A stretch of DNA of 64,000 nucleotides from Parasulfuritortus cantonensis (GCF_004337445.1 NZ_SJZB01000043.1:1-64000), one strand, 5' to 3'; counted from the stretch's first letter, positions 24,690-36,312 are shown. The notes: generated by a model not told the origin, from the letters alone. Numbers and translations are program-made.

Positions 24690-25323
24690 CCTCTACGCCG
24701 CCTTGCTGCACGAGACCAAGAACCACCTCGTGCTGCTCACCCTGACCCTCGACAGCATCCCGCACACCCGCCAGGACGCCCACGACGCCCCGCTCGACGC
24801 CGCCCGCCTGCTCGGCCACAAGGTCGCCGAACGGCTCATGCAAGCGATGCTCCTGTACAAGGCCGAGGCCGGCGCGCTGCGCCTGAACGCGGTGAACGCC
24901 TACTCGCCCGAGGACATGGTGGCGGAAATGGCGCAACAGGCCCGCTCCCTGGCCAAGCATCTGGAGGTCGTCGCCCGGGTCGACGCCGACGTGCCGCCGA
25001 TCTGGTTCTTCGACCGCAACCTGCTCCAGATGGCGCTCATGAATGCCATCCACAACTCGATCAGCTACGCCCGCGCCCGCATCGAGGTCCGTGCCGCGTT
25101 GAGCGACGGCATGCTGGCGCTGTCGGTGCGGGACGATTCCGACGGCTACCCGGAGCACATCCTGGAGCTGACCGCCCAGGGCCTGCCGCTGCAGTCCAAC
25201 GGCACCGGCCTGGGCATCCGGTTCGCGCGTCTGATCGCCCAGGCGCACCGGAACGAGGAACGGGAAGGCGAACTGCGCCTGTACAACGACGCCGGCGCGG
25301 TGTTCGAGATGCGCCTGCCCTGA
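24676..25323 (+). CDS. Minimal soluble histidine kinase (215 aa)
   Basis: There are no membrane spans, HAMP or PAS regions. The N-terminus has an H-box-like LLHETKNHLVLL with H12 as candidate phosphoacceptor. The ATP-binding domain shows an N box (MALMNAIHNSISYA, about 120-133) and a G2 box, GTGLGIRFA (about 177-185). The D/G1 box is less typical (SVRDDSDGYP). It should phosphorylate the upstream receiver-TPR protein. The start overlaps that gene by 14 nt; ATG 24676 is the first plausible start. Confidence 0.83.
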   Translation: MDDHDLYAALLHETKNHLVLLTLTLDSIPHTRQDAHDAPLDAARLLGHKVAERLMQAMLLYKAEAGALRLNAVNAYSPEDMVAEMAQQARSLAKHLEVVARVDADVPPIWFFDRNLLQMALMNAIHNSISYARARIEVRAALSDGMLALSVRDDSDGYPEHILELTAQGLPLQSNGTGLGIRFARLIAQAHRNEEREGELRLYNDAGAVFEMRLP

Positions 25324-25390
25324 CGCCCGGGCGGCCGGCGTTAATATCCCTGCAACCTTGCCGGCCCATGATCGCGGGTCATTTCAGGAC

Positions 25391-25657
25391 GTGTGCGAGG
25401 CGGTCGTGTTTGAACCTTCGGATCTGGTGATGGTGACGAAAGATTTCCCTGCCTGGCGTATCTCGGCCGGGCAGATGGGCATGGTGATCGATCTGTTGAG
25501 CGAGGAGGTCGCGCTGGTCGATTTCGCCGACAGCAACGGCCACCCGAGCGTCATCACGCCGGTGCCGATGCGCTGGCTGCGTTGCGGCCGCGTCCTTGCC
25601 AAGAAGCGGACGGACCTGGTGACCAACCGGGCCGGCCTGCCCCGCATCGCCCCCTGA
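25391..25657 (+). CDS. Small DUF4926-like beta-barrel protein
   Basis: The core, from FEPSDLVMVTKDFPAW through SAGQMGMVIDLLSE to the VALVDFAD strand, resembles DUF4926/KOW-like small barrels that begin with a DxV-type strand and a GxxGxV turn. No ATG start is in frame before this core. GTG 25391 (AGGA upstream) and GTG 25406 (GAGG upstream) both fit; the second gives a product beginning exactly at the domain. The frame is open to TTG 25358. The function is unknown; some relatives neighbour toxin or restriction genes. Confidence 0.6.
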   Translation: MCEAVVFEPSDLVMVTKDFPAWRISAGQMGMVIDLLSEEVALVDFADSNGHPSVITPVPMRWLRCGRVLAKKRTDLVTNRAGLPRIAP

Positions 25658-25663
25658 CCCCAA

Positions 25664-25683
25664 GGGTCCGGGTACCCGGACCC
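25664..25683. repeat. Perfect 20-bp palindrome between convergent genes
   Basis: GGGTCCGGGTACCCGGACCC is fully self-complementary and sits between the stops of two convergent genes. In RNA it would form an 8-bp GC-rich hairpin on either strand. There is no T-tract, so it may be a factor-dependent end, an mRNA 3' stabiliser or a protein site. Confidence 0.85.
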
Positions 25684-25719
25684 CTGCCGGCCCGCCGCCG
25701 CCGGCTGGCGGCAGTCCCC

Positions 25720-26055
25720 TCAGGAGGCGTCGGAGCCGAGCATGGCGCTGATCTCGGCCTCGGCATCGAGCCAGTCCTGCAGTTCGTAGCCGGGCGCGAA
25801 GCCGCGCTTCTCGGCGCGATGGTAGGCGGCGACGGCGATCAGGTGCTTGAGTTCCTTCTTGGTGACGTCGGCCGGCTTCTTGCTGGCCGCCTTCGGCTTC
25901 GGCCGCGCCTTGGCCGCCTTGGCCTCGGTATCCGCCGCCTTCTTCTTCGGTTCCGCCGCGGGCTTGGCCGCCTTGGCCTCCTTCTTCAGCGCCTCGACCT
26001 CGGCGGAAAGGGCCTTCTTCACCACGCGTTTGACGGCGGATTTTTCACTGGTCAT
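25720..26055 (-). CDS. DUF2934-domain protein with Lys/Ala-rich N-terminus (111 aa)
   Basis: The C-terminal 40 residues fit DUF2934: IAVAAYHRAEKRGF, then ELQDWLDAEAEI. The N-terminal 65 residues are a low-complexity Ala/Lys/Pro tract, histone-H1-like in composition, which may bind nucleic acid. GGAG lies seven bases before ATG 26055; the frame is open further upstream but without a better site. The role is unknown. Confidence 0.75.
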   Translation of the reverse strand: MTSEKSAVKRVVKKALSAEVEALKKEAKAAKPAAEPKKKAADTEAKAAKARPKPKAASKKPADVTKKELKHLIAVAAYHRAEKRGFAPGYELQDWLDAEAEISAMLGSDAS

Positions 26056-26153
26056 GGATGTTCTCCGGTGCATTGACCAGTTGATGATAGTCGCTCGGCG
26101 CCGCCGCATTGTTACACCGCCGGCCCCGGCCGGGGGCCCCGAGGCTGGACATG

Positions 26154-26177
26154 AAAAAGCCCCATCGAGTGGGGCTT
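26154..26177 (-). terminator. Intrinsic terminator of ssb
   Basis: On the minus strand an 8-bp stem, AAGCCCCA and TGGGGCTT, closes a five-base loop and runs straight into TTTTTC. It lies about 30 bp after the ssb stop. Confidence 0.9.
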
Positions 26178-26207
26178 CTGCCAGCCGGCGGCGCGGCCAG
26201 GCGCGGC

Positions 26208-26672
26208 TCAGAACGGGATGTCGTCGTCCAGGTCGTCGAAACCGCCGCCACCGCCACCACCGCCGGCCGGCTTGCCGCGCGGGGCCGGGCTGGCGCCTTC
26301 CATCGGCGGCGCATCGTAGTCGGCGCTGGCACCGCCGGCGCCGCGGCCGCCCAGCATCTGCATGCGGTCGCCGCGGATTTCCGTGGTGTAGCGGTCGTTG
26401 CCTTCCTTGTCCTGCCATTTGCGCGTGCGCAGGCTGCCCTCGATGTAGACCTGGCTGCCCTTCTTCAGGTACTGGCCGCACACCTCGGCCTGGCGGCCGA
26501 AGAAGGCGACGCTATGCCATTCGGTCTGCTCCTGCATGTCGCCGTTGCGGTCCTTGAACTTGTCCGTGGTGGCGACGCGCAGGTTGGCCACGGCGTCGCC
26601 GCTGGGCAGGTAGCGCATTTCCGGGTCGCGACCCAGGTTGCCGATGAGTATTACCTTGTTGACCGAAGCCAT
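26208..26672 (-). CDS. ssb: Single-stranded DNA-binding protein
   Basis: A 154-aa SSB. It has the OB-fold start [20 protein letters not shown], the [15 protein letters not shown] strand, and [18 protein letters not shown], followed by a Gly-rich linker and the acidic tip DDDIPF that recruits partner enzymes. It coats single-stranded DNA as a tetramer in replication, recombination and repair. The start is one base after the stop of the MFS gene, with AAGGGGGA inside that gene's end, so the two are coupled. A terminator follows. Confidence 0.98.
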   Translation of the reverse strand: MASVNKVILIGNLGRDPEMRYLPSGDAVANLRVATTDKFKDRNGDMQEQTEWHSVAFFGRQAEVCGQYLKKGSQVYIEGSLRTRKWQDKEGNDRYTTEIRGDRMQMLGGRGAGGASADYDAPPMEGASPAPRGKPAGGGGGGGGFDDLDDDIPF

Positions 26673-26673
26673 T

Positions 26674-28062
26674 TCACTGTCCCCCTTGCGATTCCAACAA
26701 CTGTTTCACGCCGTCCTCGTCCCAGCCGGTCTGGCTGACCTTGAGCATCACGGTGCCTTCCTCGGGCAGCACGGTCACCGCGACGATGCCGGCCAAGGCC
26801 GCCAAGCGCCCGGCCAGGCCCTGCGCCCCGAGCTGGTCGAGGCGCCCGACATGGAACATCTGGGTCTTCACCCTGGGCGGCGGCCGCATGGTGGCGGCGA
26901 GGGCCAGCCAGGCCGCCATCAAGCCGGCGCAGAACAGGAACACGGTGCCGTGCCCGGCATGCTGGGCCAGCCAGCCGCCGGCGGCGCCGCCGAAGAACAG
27001 CCCGGTCGCCTGCGAGGTATTGTATACGCCCATGGCCGTGCCCTTGGCCTCGGGCGGCGCGATCTTGGAGATCAGCGACGGCAGGCTGGCCTCGAGTATG
27101 TTGAAGGCGATGAAGTAGAACAGTAGCGCGGCGACGACGCCCCAGAAGAAATCCAGCGACAGCGCCAGGCCGATCTGGGCCGCCAGCATGATGGCGATGG
27201 CGCCGACCAGCACCTGTTTCAGCTTGCCGCGCTTCTCGCCGACGATGATGGCGGGGACCATCAAGATGAAGGCGGCGACCACCACCGGCAGGTAGACCAG
27301 CCATTGCCGGCTGGCCTCCAGGCCGTCCTGGGCGAGGGCAAAGGGAACCACGGTGAACATGGCCATCTGAGCCGCGTGCAGGGCGAAGATGCCCCAGTTC
27401 AGACGCAGCAGCTGGCCGTCCCTGAGGACGTCCTTCAACTTGGCCGGGTTGGCCTCGGCATCGGAGTGGAAGGCGGTCTTGCCCGGGTTCGGGGTGACGA
27501 ACTTGACCACCAGGATGGCAGCCAGGGAGAGCACGCCGGTCAGCGCGAACATGCCGGGCACGCCGATCCAGCCGTAGATGACCGGGCCGACCGCGAGCGA
27601 GGCGGCGAAGGCCAGGCCGATGGTGCCGCCGATCATGGCCATGGCGTGGGTGCGGTTCTCCTCCCGGGTGAGGTCGGCGAGCAGCGCGGTGACGGCCGCC
27701 GAGATGGCGCCAGCGCCCTGGATGGCGCGGCCCAGGATGATCGTCTCGATGCTGGTCGCGGAGGCCGCGACGAAGCTGCCAACCGCGAACATGAGCAGGC
27801 CGAACATGATCACCGGCTTGCGCCCGATGCGATCCGACATCATGCCGAAGGGAATCATCAGGATGGCCTGGGTGAGGCCGTACATGCCGAGCGCCAGGCC
27901 GATCTTGGCGTGGTCGTCGGTGAGGCCCTTGGCGTACAGGGCGAACACCGGCAGGATCAGGAACATGCCGAGCATGCGCAGGCCGAAGATGGCGGCAAGG
28001 GAGGTGGCCGCCCGGCGCTCCAGCTTGAGCACGGCGGCGTTGGGTGTGTCTGGGCTGGACAA
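26674..28062 (-). CDS. MFS transporter with C-terminal ferredoxin-like domain (YajR-like, 462 aa)
   Basis: Twelve membrane spans are visible, with the MFS motif A region [13 protein letters not shown] between spans 2 and 3. After the last span (WLALAATM) comes an approximately 65-residue soluble domain ending with [12 protein letters not shown] and a helix, like the YAM domain of YajR. Substrate is unknown; drug or metabolite efflux is usual. The start is unclear. TTG 28062 fits the end of the upstream gene and a nearby -10 box, and GTG 28032 is an alternative; neither has a clear ribosome-binding site. It is coupled to ssb by a one-base gap. Confidence 0.88.
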   Translation of the reverse strand: MSSPDTPNAAVLKLERRAATSLAAIFGLRMLGMFLILPVFALYAKGLTDDHAKIGLALGMYGLTQAILMIPFGMMSDRIGRKPVIMFGLLMFAVGSFVAASATSIETIILGRAIQGAGAISAAVTALLADLTREENRTHAMAMIGGTIGLAFAASLAVGPVIYGWIGVPGMFALTGVLSLAAILVVKFVTPNPGKTAFHSDAEANPAKLKDVLRDGQLLRLNWGIFALHAAQMAMFTVVPFALAQDGLEASRQWLVYLPVVVAAFILMVPAIIVGEKRGKLKQVLVGAIAIMLAAQIGLALSLDFFWGVVAALLFYFIAFNILEASLPSLISKIAPPEAKGTAMGVYNTSQATGLFFGGAAGGWLAQHAGHGTVFLFCAGLMAAWLALAATMRPPPRVKTQMFHVGRLDQLGAQGLAGRLAALAGIVAVTVLPEEGTVMLKVSQTGWDEDGVKQLLESQGGQ

Positions 28063-28093
28063 GGTCGTTGGGTAGCCGAGAGAAGGGGTCGAG

Positions 28094-28123
28094 ATTATAA
28101 CCGAGGCCCCGCGCCGGCGTCGG
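28094..28123 (-). promoter_or_regulatory. Candidate promoter for the MFS-ssb pair
   Basis: A perfect TATAAT (28094-28099) overlaps the TAA stop of the hydrolase gene and lies about 30 bases before the TTG start. The -35 region is poor (CCGACG at 18-bp spacing), so the site is tentative. Confidence 0.45.
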
Positions 28124-29081
28124 CGCCGAGGAAGGCCAGCAGGCGCCCGGTGAGCCAATCCTGGTTGCCGGGCGGCGGGCCGCTCAGGAAGCCGACGTGG
28201 CCGCCCTGGTCCGGGAAATCCAGGGTGACGCAGGCGGCGACCGCATCCGCCCCGGGCAGCGAGGCGGCCGGCATGAAGGGGTCGTTGCGGGCGTTGAGCA
28301 CCAGGGTGGGCAGGCCGATGCCCTTCAGGTAAGGCTTGCTGGCGCAGCGCGTCCAGTAGTCGTCGGCGTCGCGGAAGCCGTGCAGCGGGGCGGTCACCAC
28401 GCTGTCGAAGGCATGCAGGGTGTTGACCCGGGCGAGGGCGGCGCGGTCGTAGGGCAACGGGTGGCGGCCCAGCTTGGCGCGCGCCTTCTCTTTCAGGGTG
28501 CCGAGGAAACGCAGGCCGTAGACGCGCCCGAAGCCGCGGTCCAGGGTGGCGCCCGCGGCCGGCAGGTCGAGCGGTGCCGACACCGCGGCGGCGCGCCCCA
28601 GCCAGCGCGCCGCGTCGGCACCCCGTTCGCCCAGCCACTTGAGCAGGGCGTTGCCGCCCAGGGAGACGCCGACGGCATGGAGCGGCGCGCCGGCCGCGTC
28701 CGCATGCAGGCGGGTCAGGATGCGCTCGATCTCGGCGCTGTCGCCGGAATGGTAGGCACGCGCCAGGCGGTTCACCTCGCCCGAGCAGCCACGGAAGTGC
28801 GCCACCACGCCGCGCCAGCCGCGCCCGGCCAGGGCGGCCATGAGGAAGCGCGCGTAATGGCTGTCGGAACTGCCCTCGAGGCCGTGGAACAGGACCACCA
28901 GGGGCGCCCCGGCCGGGCCGTCCAGCCAGTCGAGGTCGATGAAATCGCCGTCCGGCAGCTCCCAGCGCTCGCGCCGGTAGGCAACCGGCGGACGCGGCAC
29001 GGCCACCGCCCAGATGGTCTGCAGGTCGCCGCCGGGCAGCCAGGCCGGGGCCCGGTAGGGCGGCATCGCTGTGCTATGCAT
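28095..29081 (-). CDS. YheT-family alpha/beta hydrolase (328 aa)
   Basis: It has YheT features: PPYRAPAWLPGGDLQTIW at the N-terminus, LVVLFHGLEGSSDSHY (oxyanion/HG motif, residues 61-76), VVAHFRGCSGE, and the nucleophile elbow GVSLGGN with S140. D267 (NARNDPF) and H295 (GGHVGF) complete the triad. E. coli YheT is an uncharacterised probable esterase; the substrate is unknown. ATG 29081 has GGAG five bases before it; ATG 29066 is a weaker option. It is transcribed divergently from uvrA across 211 bp. Confidence 0.88.
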   Translation of the reverse strand: MHSTAMPPYRAPAWLPGGDLQTIWAVAVPRPPVAYRRERWELPDGDFIDLDWLDGPAGAPLVVLFHGLEGSSDSHYARFLMAALAGRGWRGVVAHFRGCSGEVNRLARAYHSGDSAEIERILTRLHADAAGAPLHAVGVSLGGNALLKWLGERGADAARWLGRAAAVSAPLDLPAAGATLDRGFGRVYGLRFLGTLKEKARAKLGRHPLPYDRAALARVNTLHAFDSVVTAPLHGFRDADDYWTRCASKPYLKGIGLPTLVLNARNDPFMPAASLPGADAVAACVTLDFPDQGGHVGFLSGPPPGNQDWLTGRLLAFLGADAGAGPRL

Positions 29082-29233
29082 GCTTGCTCCGTGTCGGATG
29101 GCGTCGGGGCGGGCCGGTAGGCCCGCGCGGGCGGGCGCCGGCGGCGCCGGACAGATGCCCGAGGATACCGGAGGCGGCCGCAACCGGCATGCCGATCCGC
29201 GCCGCGCCGGCCGGGCGGGGCGCAACGCCAAAG

Positions 29234-29263
29234 TTGAGCCGAACGGAAGGGCACGGGTATAGT
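29234..29263 (+). promoter_or_regulatory. Candidate uvrA promoter
   Basis: TTGAGC (29234-29239) and TATAGT (29258-29263) are spaced 18 bp, about 30 bases before the uvrA ATG. No LexA box of the CTGT-N8-ACAG type is visible in the 211-bp region shared with the divergent hydrolase gene. Confidence 0.55.
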
Positions 29264-29292
29264 TGGCCGTTTCCCTCTGCTCCGGCCCTGCC

Positions 29293-32109
<2,817 letters not shown>

Positions 32110-32151
32110 TAATCCCGGCCGATCAATGAGTTAGGATTTACCGAACATTTT

Positions 32152-32181
32152 TTGACATTACAATCATAAATAATGTAGCTT
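32152..32181 (+). promoter_or_regulatory. Candidate promoter with 6-bp inverted repeat ahead of the AAA/DUF4143 gene
   Basis: In an AT-rich 80-bp stretch, a perfect TTGACA (32152-32157) is followed by weak -10 candidates (TAGCTT at 18 bp; TAATGT at 13 bp). The inverted repeat ACATTA-N10-TAATGT (32155-32176) overlaps it and looks like an operator. No Shine-Dalgarno is seen before the ATG at 32189, so the leader may be very short. Confidence 0.45.
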
Positions 32182-32188
32182 CGTTGCT

Positions 32189-33631
32189 ATGTTATTGAAT
32201 CAATATCCCTTTCTGATCTCCTACAACCCATGGTGGGAGTCCGGCAGTAGTGCATTTACCCAGCTGCCCGCCTTCCATCGGGATGTATTCGAGGACCTGT
32301 ATAGCGACGTCGTGCGGCTGCCGCAGATGATCTCGGTAACCGGACCACGCCGGGTCGGCAAGACTACCCTGCTGCGCCAGTGCATTCAGCGACTCATCGC
32401 CGAGGGCGATCCTGGACAGGCCGGCCGCATCGCCTACTTCAGTCTGGACGATCCCGCCCTCAGCCTGCCACACCAGGACCCCGACCGATTCTTCAACGAC
32501 TTGGTCGCGGACTTCGCTAGCCGGGCCAAAGCGGGCCCGGCCTATCTGCTCCTCGACGAAATTCAGAAATTCCCCCGCTGGGAGCTGTATCTTAAAAAAT
32601 TCTACGATTTGCATACGTCGGTGCGCTTCATCGTCTCCGGCTCGGCCTCGGCGCCGATCTTCCGGAAGTCCCACGAGAGCCTGTTGGGCCGGATCAAGTC
32701 GTTCTACGTCCTGCCCTTCTCATTCCGGGAGCGGTTTTTCTTCCAGAGAGGTGAACAGGACAAAGCGGTTTCGCGCGAGTTTTTCGAGTTCGGCAATCGG
32801 CTACGCAGCTCGGACAACGTCGCTGGCATCCTGGCACGTCTGGACGAAACTGTCGTGACCTTCGGCGATTTCACCCCTCTGGTGGAGGACTATTTCTACC
32901 AAGGTGGCTTCCCGGAGGTCTGGAAGCTACCAGACATTCTGGCCAAGCAGGAATACCTCTATCAGAACCAGGTGGAGCGCGTCATCTTTGAAGATTTGCT
33001 GGTCGCGGCGGAATTCCGCAAGCCAGAGATGCTGCGCCGGTTTTACCTCAGCCTGCTTACCGACCCGGGCCGGGAAACCAATCTGACCCGGCTGGCCAAC
33101 GATATCAGCATCGGCCGAACCACCATTGAGCATTACTTTCCCCTGCTCGAAGCCACCGACCTGGTCTGGCGCCTGAACAAGTACACAGGCGGCAAGTCCA
33201 GCGCCAAGGCCGGCAACTTCAAGACCTATCTGGTCGATCTCGCGGTACGCAATGCCGTCCTCAAGCTTTCGCCCAAGCAGTTACGCGACGATCCGACCAT
33301 GCTCGGCCATTATGCGGAGAACGTTGTTGCCAACCACCTGCGCCGTTGGCCCGGCCTGGTCGAACTGGCCTACTTCCGCGAGCGCGACGATGAACTCGAT
33401 TTCATCGTTGACCTGGGCAACGCCCGGCTCGGTATTGAAGTCAAATACCGGAACGAGTTGAATTTGCGCGAACTATTGAAGAGTGCCGCCATTGCCAAGC
33501 GGCTGGATTGTGCCGGCTTTGTCGTTGTCAGCAAGCACGCGCCGGACGATGCTTTGCGGCAAACCTTGGCGGAGAAGATCCAACTCCCCTTGTCACTCGT
33601 CCAACTAGCTGATTTCATGATGCTGTTCTGA
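32189..33631 (+). CDS. AAA ATPase with DUF4143 and PD-(D/E)XK-like C-terminus (480 aa)
   Basis: Walker A GPRRVGKTT (52-60, K58) and Walker B YLLLDEIQK (D123, E124) are followed by a sensor (IVSGSAS) and a DUF4143 region. The C-terminus has E402, D404 and EVK (417-419), a nuclease-like PD-(D/E)XK pattern. This family of stand-alone ATPases is widespread, mobile and of unclear function. The gene is visibly less GC-rich and uses codons (aaa, ttt, gaa) that its neighbours avoid, and it has its own AT-rich upstream region, all suggesting horizontal acquisition. It ends one base before the channel gene. Confidence 0.88.
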   Translation: MLLNQYPFLISYNPWWESGSSAFTQLPAFHRDVFEDLYSDVVRLPQMISVTGPRRVGKTTLLRQCIQRLIAEGDPGQAGRIAYFSLDDPALSLPHQDPDRFFNDLVADFASRAKAGPAYLLLDEIQKFPRWELYLKKFYDLHTSVRFIVSGSASAPIFRKSHESLLGRIKSFYVLPFSFRERFFFQRGEQDKAVSREFFEFGNRLRSSDNVAGILARLDETVVTFGDFTPLVEDYFYQGGFPEVWKLPDILAKQEYLYQNQVERVIFEDLLVAAEFRKPEMLRRFYLSLLTDPGRETNLTRLANDISIGRTTIEHYFPLLEATDLVWRLNKYTGGKSSAKAGNFKTYLVDLAVRNAVLKLSPKQLRDDPTMLGHYAENVVANHLRRWPGLVELAYFRERDDELDFIVDLGNARLGIEVKYRNELNLRELLKSAAIAKRLDCAGFVVVSKHAPDDALRQTLAEKIQLPLSLVQLADFMMLF

Positions 33632-33632
33632 A

Positions 33633-34382
33633 ATGCATTCCGCTCGCCGACAGTCCGGTCCCTACCTGCTCTTCACCCTGGCGCTCAGCCTGTTCGCGCT
33701 CGCCATGCTGGCGGCCGACGCCCTGTTCCGGCTCGACCCGCGCACCCGGGAGATCATCGCTTGGCTCGACAACGGCGTCTGCCTGCTGTTCTTCCTCGAC
33801 TTCCTGGTCACCTTCTGGCGTGCCGAGGACCGGCTCGGCTACTTTATGCGCTGGGGCTGGCTCGACTTGCTCTCGAGCGTGCCCATGGTGGACGAGCTGC
33901 GCTGGGGCCGCGTGGCGCGCATATTCCGGATATTCCGCATCCTGCGCGGCCTGCGCTCGGCCAAGCTGGTCACCGAACTGGTGGTCCTGCACCGGCACGA
34001 AAGCGCCCTGCTCTCCGCGGCGTTGATCACCCTGCTCATGGTGGTGTTCTCGGCCATCGCCATCCTGCAGCTGGAAACCGCGCCGAACGCCAACATACGT
34101 AGCGCCGGCGATGCCCTGTGGTGGTCGATCACCACCCTGACCACGGTAGGCTACGGCGACCTGTACCCGGTGACCGGCGGCGGCCGTGTACTCGCGGCGG
34201 CCGTGATGGTCGCCGGGGTAGGGCTGTTCGGTGCCCTGTCCGGTCTGGTCGCGTCGCTCCTGTTGCGCCCGGCCGAAACACGCCAGGAGGCCGACCTCGA
34301 CGCCCTCCAGGACGAAATCCGCGCCCTGCGTCGGCAACTCGCCGAGTTGGCCGCCGCCGGCGCCGCCAAGGAAAGCCCATGA
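33633..34382 (+). CDS. Voltage-gated potassium channel (Kv-like, 249 aa)
   Basis: Six membrane spans. S4 carries Arg at roughly every third position (R90, R93, R96, R99, R102, R105, R108). The pore loop holds the potassium filter TTVGYGD (170-176). A C-terminal coiled coil (about 216-243, [16 protein letters not shown]) should aid tetramer formation. It conducts K+ across the inner membrane with voltage control. The start follows the AAA gene stop by one base, so translation may now be coupled to that gene. The stop overlaps the pseudouridine synthase start by 4 nt. Confidence 0.92.
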   Translation: MHSARRQSGPYLLFTLALSLFALAMLAADALFRLDPRTREIIAWLDNGVCLLFFLDFLVTFWRAEDRLGYFMRWGWLDLLSSVPMVDELRWGRVARIFRIFRILRGLRSAKLVTELVVLHRHESALLSAALITLLMVVFSAIAILQLETAPNANIRSAGDALWWSITTLTTVGYGDLYPVTGGGRVLAAAVMVAGVGLFGALSGLVASLLLRPAETRQEADLDALQDEIRALRRQLAELAAAGAAKESP

Positions 34383-35110
34383 GCGAACCCGTACGCCTGT
34401 CCAAGCTGATGGCCGAGCGCGGCCTGTGTTCCCGGCGCGAGGCCGACGTCTACATCGAGCGCGGCTGGGTCTACGTCGACGGCCAGAAGATCGACGTGCT
34501 CGGCACCCGGGTCGACCCGGCCTGCACCATCACCCTGGCCGGCCAGGCCAAGAGTGCCCAGAGCCAGCGCGTCACCCTCCTGCTGCACAAGCCGGTCGGC
34601 TACGTGTCCGGTCAGCCGGAGCCGGGCTACCAGCCCGCGGTGACCCTCATCCGGGCCGACAGCCAGTGGCGCGAGGGCGGCGGCCCGGTATTCAGCCCGG
34701 CGATGCTCAAGGGCCTGGCCCCGGCCGGCCGCCTGGACATCGATTCGACCGGCCTGCTGGTGCTCACCCAGGACGGCCGGGTCGCCCGCCAGTTGATCGG
34801 CGACGACTCCGACGTCGAGAAGGAGTACCTGGTCCGGGTCGAGGGCCAACTGGCCGAGAACGGCCTGCGTCTGCTCAACCACGGCCTCGCCCTGGATGGC
34901 AGGGCGCTCAGGCCGGCCCAGGTGACCTGGCAGAACGAGGACCAGCTCAAGTTCATCCTCAAGGAAGGCAAGAAACGCCAGATCCGGCGCATGTGCGAGC
35001 TGGTCGGGCTCAGGGTGGTCGGCCTCAAGCGCGTGCGTATCGGCCGGGTCAGCCTCGGCCGGCTGCCGCTCGGCCAGTGGCGCGTGCTCGGGGCCGACGA
35101 GCGCTTCTAG
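34379..35110 (+). CDS. RNA pseudouridine synthase, RluF/RluB/RsuA family (243 aa)
   Basis: An N-terminal S4 RNA-binding domain ([19 protein letters not shown], residues 5-23) is followed by the catalytic motif [14 protein letters not shown] with D120 as nucleophile, and a C-terminal [21 protein letters not shown]. The S4 variant and C-terminus most resemble RluF, which modifies 23S rRNA, but RluB/RluE-type specificity cannot be excluded. It starts four bases inside the channel gene; the open frame upstream is not coding. Confidence 0.88.
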   Translation: MSEPVRLSKLMAERGLCSRREADVYIERGWVYVDGQKIDVLGTRVDPACTITLAGQAKSAQSQRVTLLLHKPVGYVSGQPEPGYQPAVTLIRADSQWREGGGPVFSPAMLKGLAPAGRLDIDSTGLLVLTQDGRVARQLIGDDSDVEKEYLVRVEGQLAENGLRLLNHGLALDGRALRPAQVTWQNEDQLKFILKEGKKRQIRRMCELVGLRVVGLKRVRIGRVSLGRLPLGQWRVLGADERF

Positions 35111-35117
35111 GCCGCCC

Positions 35118-35864
35118 TCAGTGCAGGCCGCCGGCCGGCCGGCCGACCCGGACCAGGTCGCCCACGTGCAGATCGAGCGCGGCGGCGGCGCTGCCCCGGT
35201 TGACCGCGATCTCGACCAGGCCGACGCTGTTGACGTACCAGAACGCCTCGCCCTTGGCCGCCTCGTGGAACACGGCACGGCGCGCTAGGGTCTTGCCCTT
35301 CACTTCCAGCGTTTCCGCCGGGCCGAGGAGGCCGCCGCGCAGCCCGGTCCAGGCGTTGCCGTAGTGGTCGAGGTAGACGACGCGGGGCAGGTCGGCGGCG
35401 TCGAACTGCACGGTGGGCGCGGCGATGTCGGCAAGCTTGGCCTCGGGGAACGGCCCGACCGCCAGCGCCGCCGCCACCGGCGCAAAGAGGTCGCGGCCGT
35501 GGAAGCTGGCCGACAGGCGCTCGGGTAGCCAGTCGATCCGCCAGTAACGTGCCGTCGCCGCACGCGCGCCGACGACGGCGAGCAGGCCGTTGTCGGGGCC
35601 GACGTACCAGCGCCCGTCCGCCTCCATCACCAGGCCGTCGCGCGGCCCGCCGACGCCCGGGTCGACCACGCACAGGAAGACGCTGCCGGCCGGGAACTCC
35701 CGGGCCAGGGCATCGAGCAGGTGGGCGCCGGCGTGGGCGTTGAAATCCGGCACGTCGTGCAGCAGGTCGATGACCGCGACGCCCGGGGCGGCCGCGCCGA
35801 GGCGCGCTTTGATCTGGCCGACGTAGGGGTCGCGTACGCCGAAATCCGTGAACAGTACGAGCAT
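35118..35864 (-). CDS. SAM hydroxide adenosyltransferase / SAM hydrolase family (DUF62, 248 aa)
   Basis: Family motifs are complete: FTDFGVRDPYVGQIK (D7), VVDPGVGGPRDG (D68), PDNGLL, FHGRDLFAPVA and DHYGNAWTG. Relatives split S-adenosylmethionine into adenosine and methionine by water addition; fluorinase and chlorinase are distant kin, but this sequence has the hydrolase-like pattern. The GGGAG site precedes ATG 35864. It converges with the pseudouridine synthase, whose stop is only seven bases away. Confidence 0.92.
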   Translation of the reverse strand: MLVLFTDFGVRDPYVGQIKARLGAAAPGVAVIDLLHDVPDFNAHAGAHLLDALAREFPAGSVFLCVVDPGVGGPRDGLVMEADGRWYVGPDNGLLAVVGARAATARYWRIDWLPERLSASFHGRDLFAPVAAALAVGPFPEAKLADIAAPTVQFDAADLPRVVYLDHYGNAWTGLRGGLLGPAETLEVKGKTLARRAVFHEAAKGEAFWYVNSVGLVEIAVNRGSAAAALDLHVGDLVRVGRPAGGLH

Positions 35865-35882
35865 CTCCGCGCTCCCAAATGC

Positions 35883-35907
35883 AAAAAGGCCGGCTAGGCC
35901 GGCCTTT
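35883..35907 (-). terminator. Intrinsic terminator of the alpha operon (after rplQ)
   Basis: Hairpin AAAGGCCGGC-(TAG loop)-GCCGGCCTTT followed on the minus strand by five T residues. It lies 20 bp after the rplQ stop and ahead of the DUF62 gene. Confidence 0.93.
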
Positions 35908-35928
35908 CAGCATACACCGTGGACGCGC

Positions 35929-36312
35929 TTATTCGGCGGCGGGAGCGGCGGCTTCCGGACGGTCCACCAGCTCGACCAGCGCCATGGGGGCGTTGTCGCC
36001 GACGCGGTAGCCGAACTTCAGGATGCGCAGGTAGCCACCCGGGCGGGCCTTGAAGCGGGGGCCGAGGTCGTCGAACAGCTTGACCACCATGTCGCGGTTG
36101 CGCAGACGGTCAAAGGCCAGACGGCGGTTGGCCAGGGTGGGGGTCTTGCCCAGGGTGATCAGGGGCTCGACCACGCGACGCAGTTCCTTGGCCTTGGGCA
36201 GGGTGGTCTTGATGACCTCGTGCTCGAGCAGGGCGTTGGACAGGTTGCGCAGCAGGGCCTGGCGATGGCTGCTGGTGCGGTTGAGTTTGCGGTTGGACAG
36301 GCGGTGACGCAT
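35929..36312 (-). CDS. rplQ: 50S ribosomal protein L17
   Basis: A 127-aa protein beginning [20 protein letters not shown], the conserved L17 start. It binds 23S rRNA near the tunnel exit. It is the last gene of the alpha operon, 19 nt after rpoA, and is followed by a strong terminator. The C-terminus ends in an Ala/Glu/Pro tail. Confidence 0.99.
   Translation of the reverse strand: MRHRLSNRKLNRTSSHRQALLRNLSNALLEHEVIKTTLPKAKELRRVVEPLITLGKTPTLANRRLAFDRLRNRDMVVKLFDDLGPRFKARPGGYLRILKFGYRVGDNAPMALVELVDRPEAAAPAAE

Noticed and set aside
28063-28638. Longer N-terminus of the MFS transporter in the same open frame
   Set aside because: It would overlap the hydrolase gene and encodes Arg/Pro/Gly-rich low complexity with no membrane spans.
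34118-34378. Upstream extension of the pseudouridine synthase frame
   Set aside because: It overlaps the well-defined channel C-terminus. The S4 domain begins right after ATG 34379.
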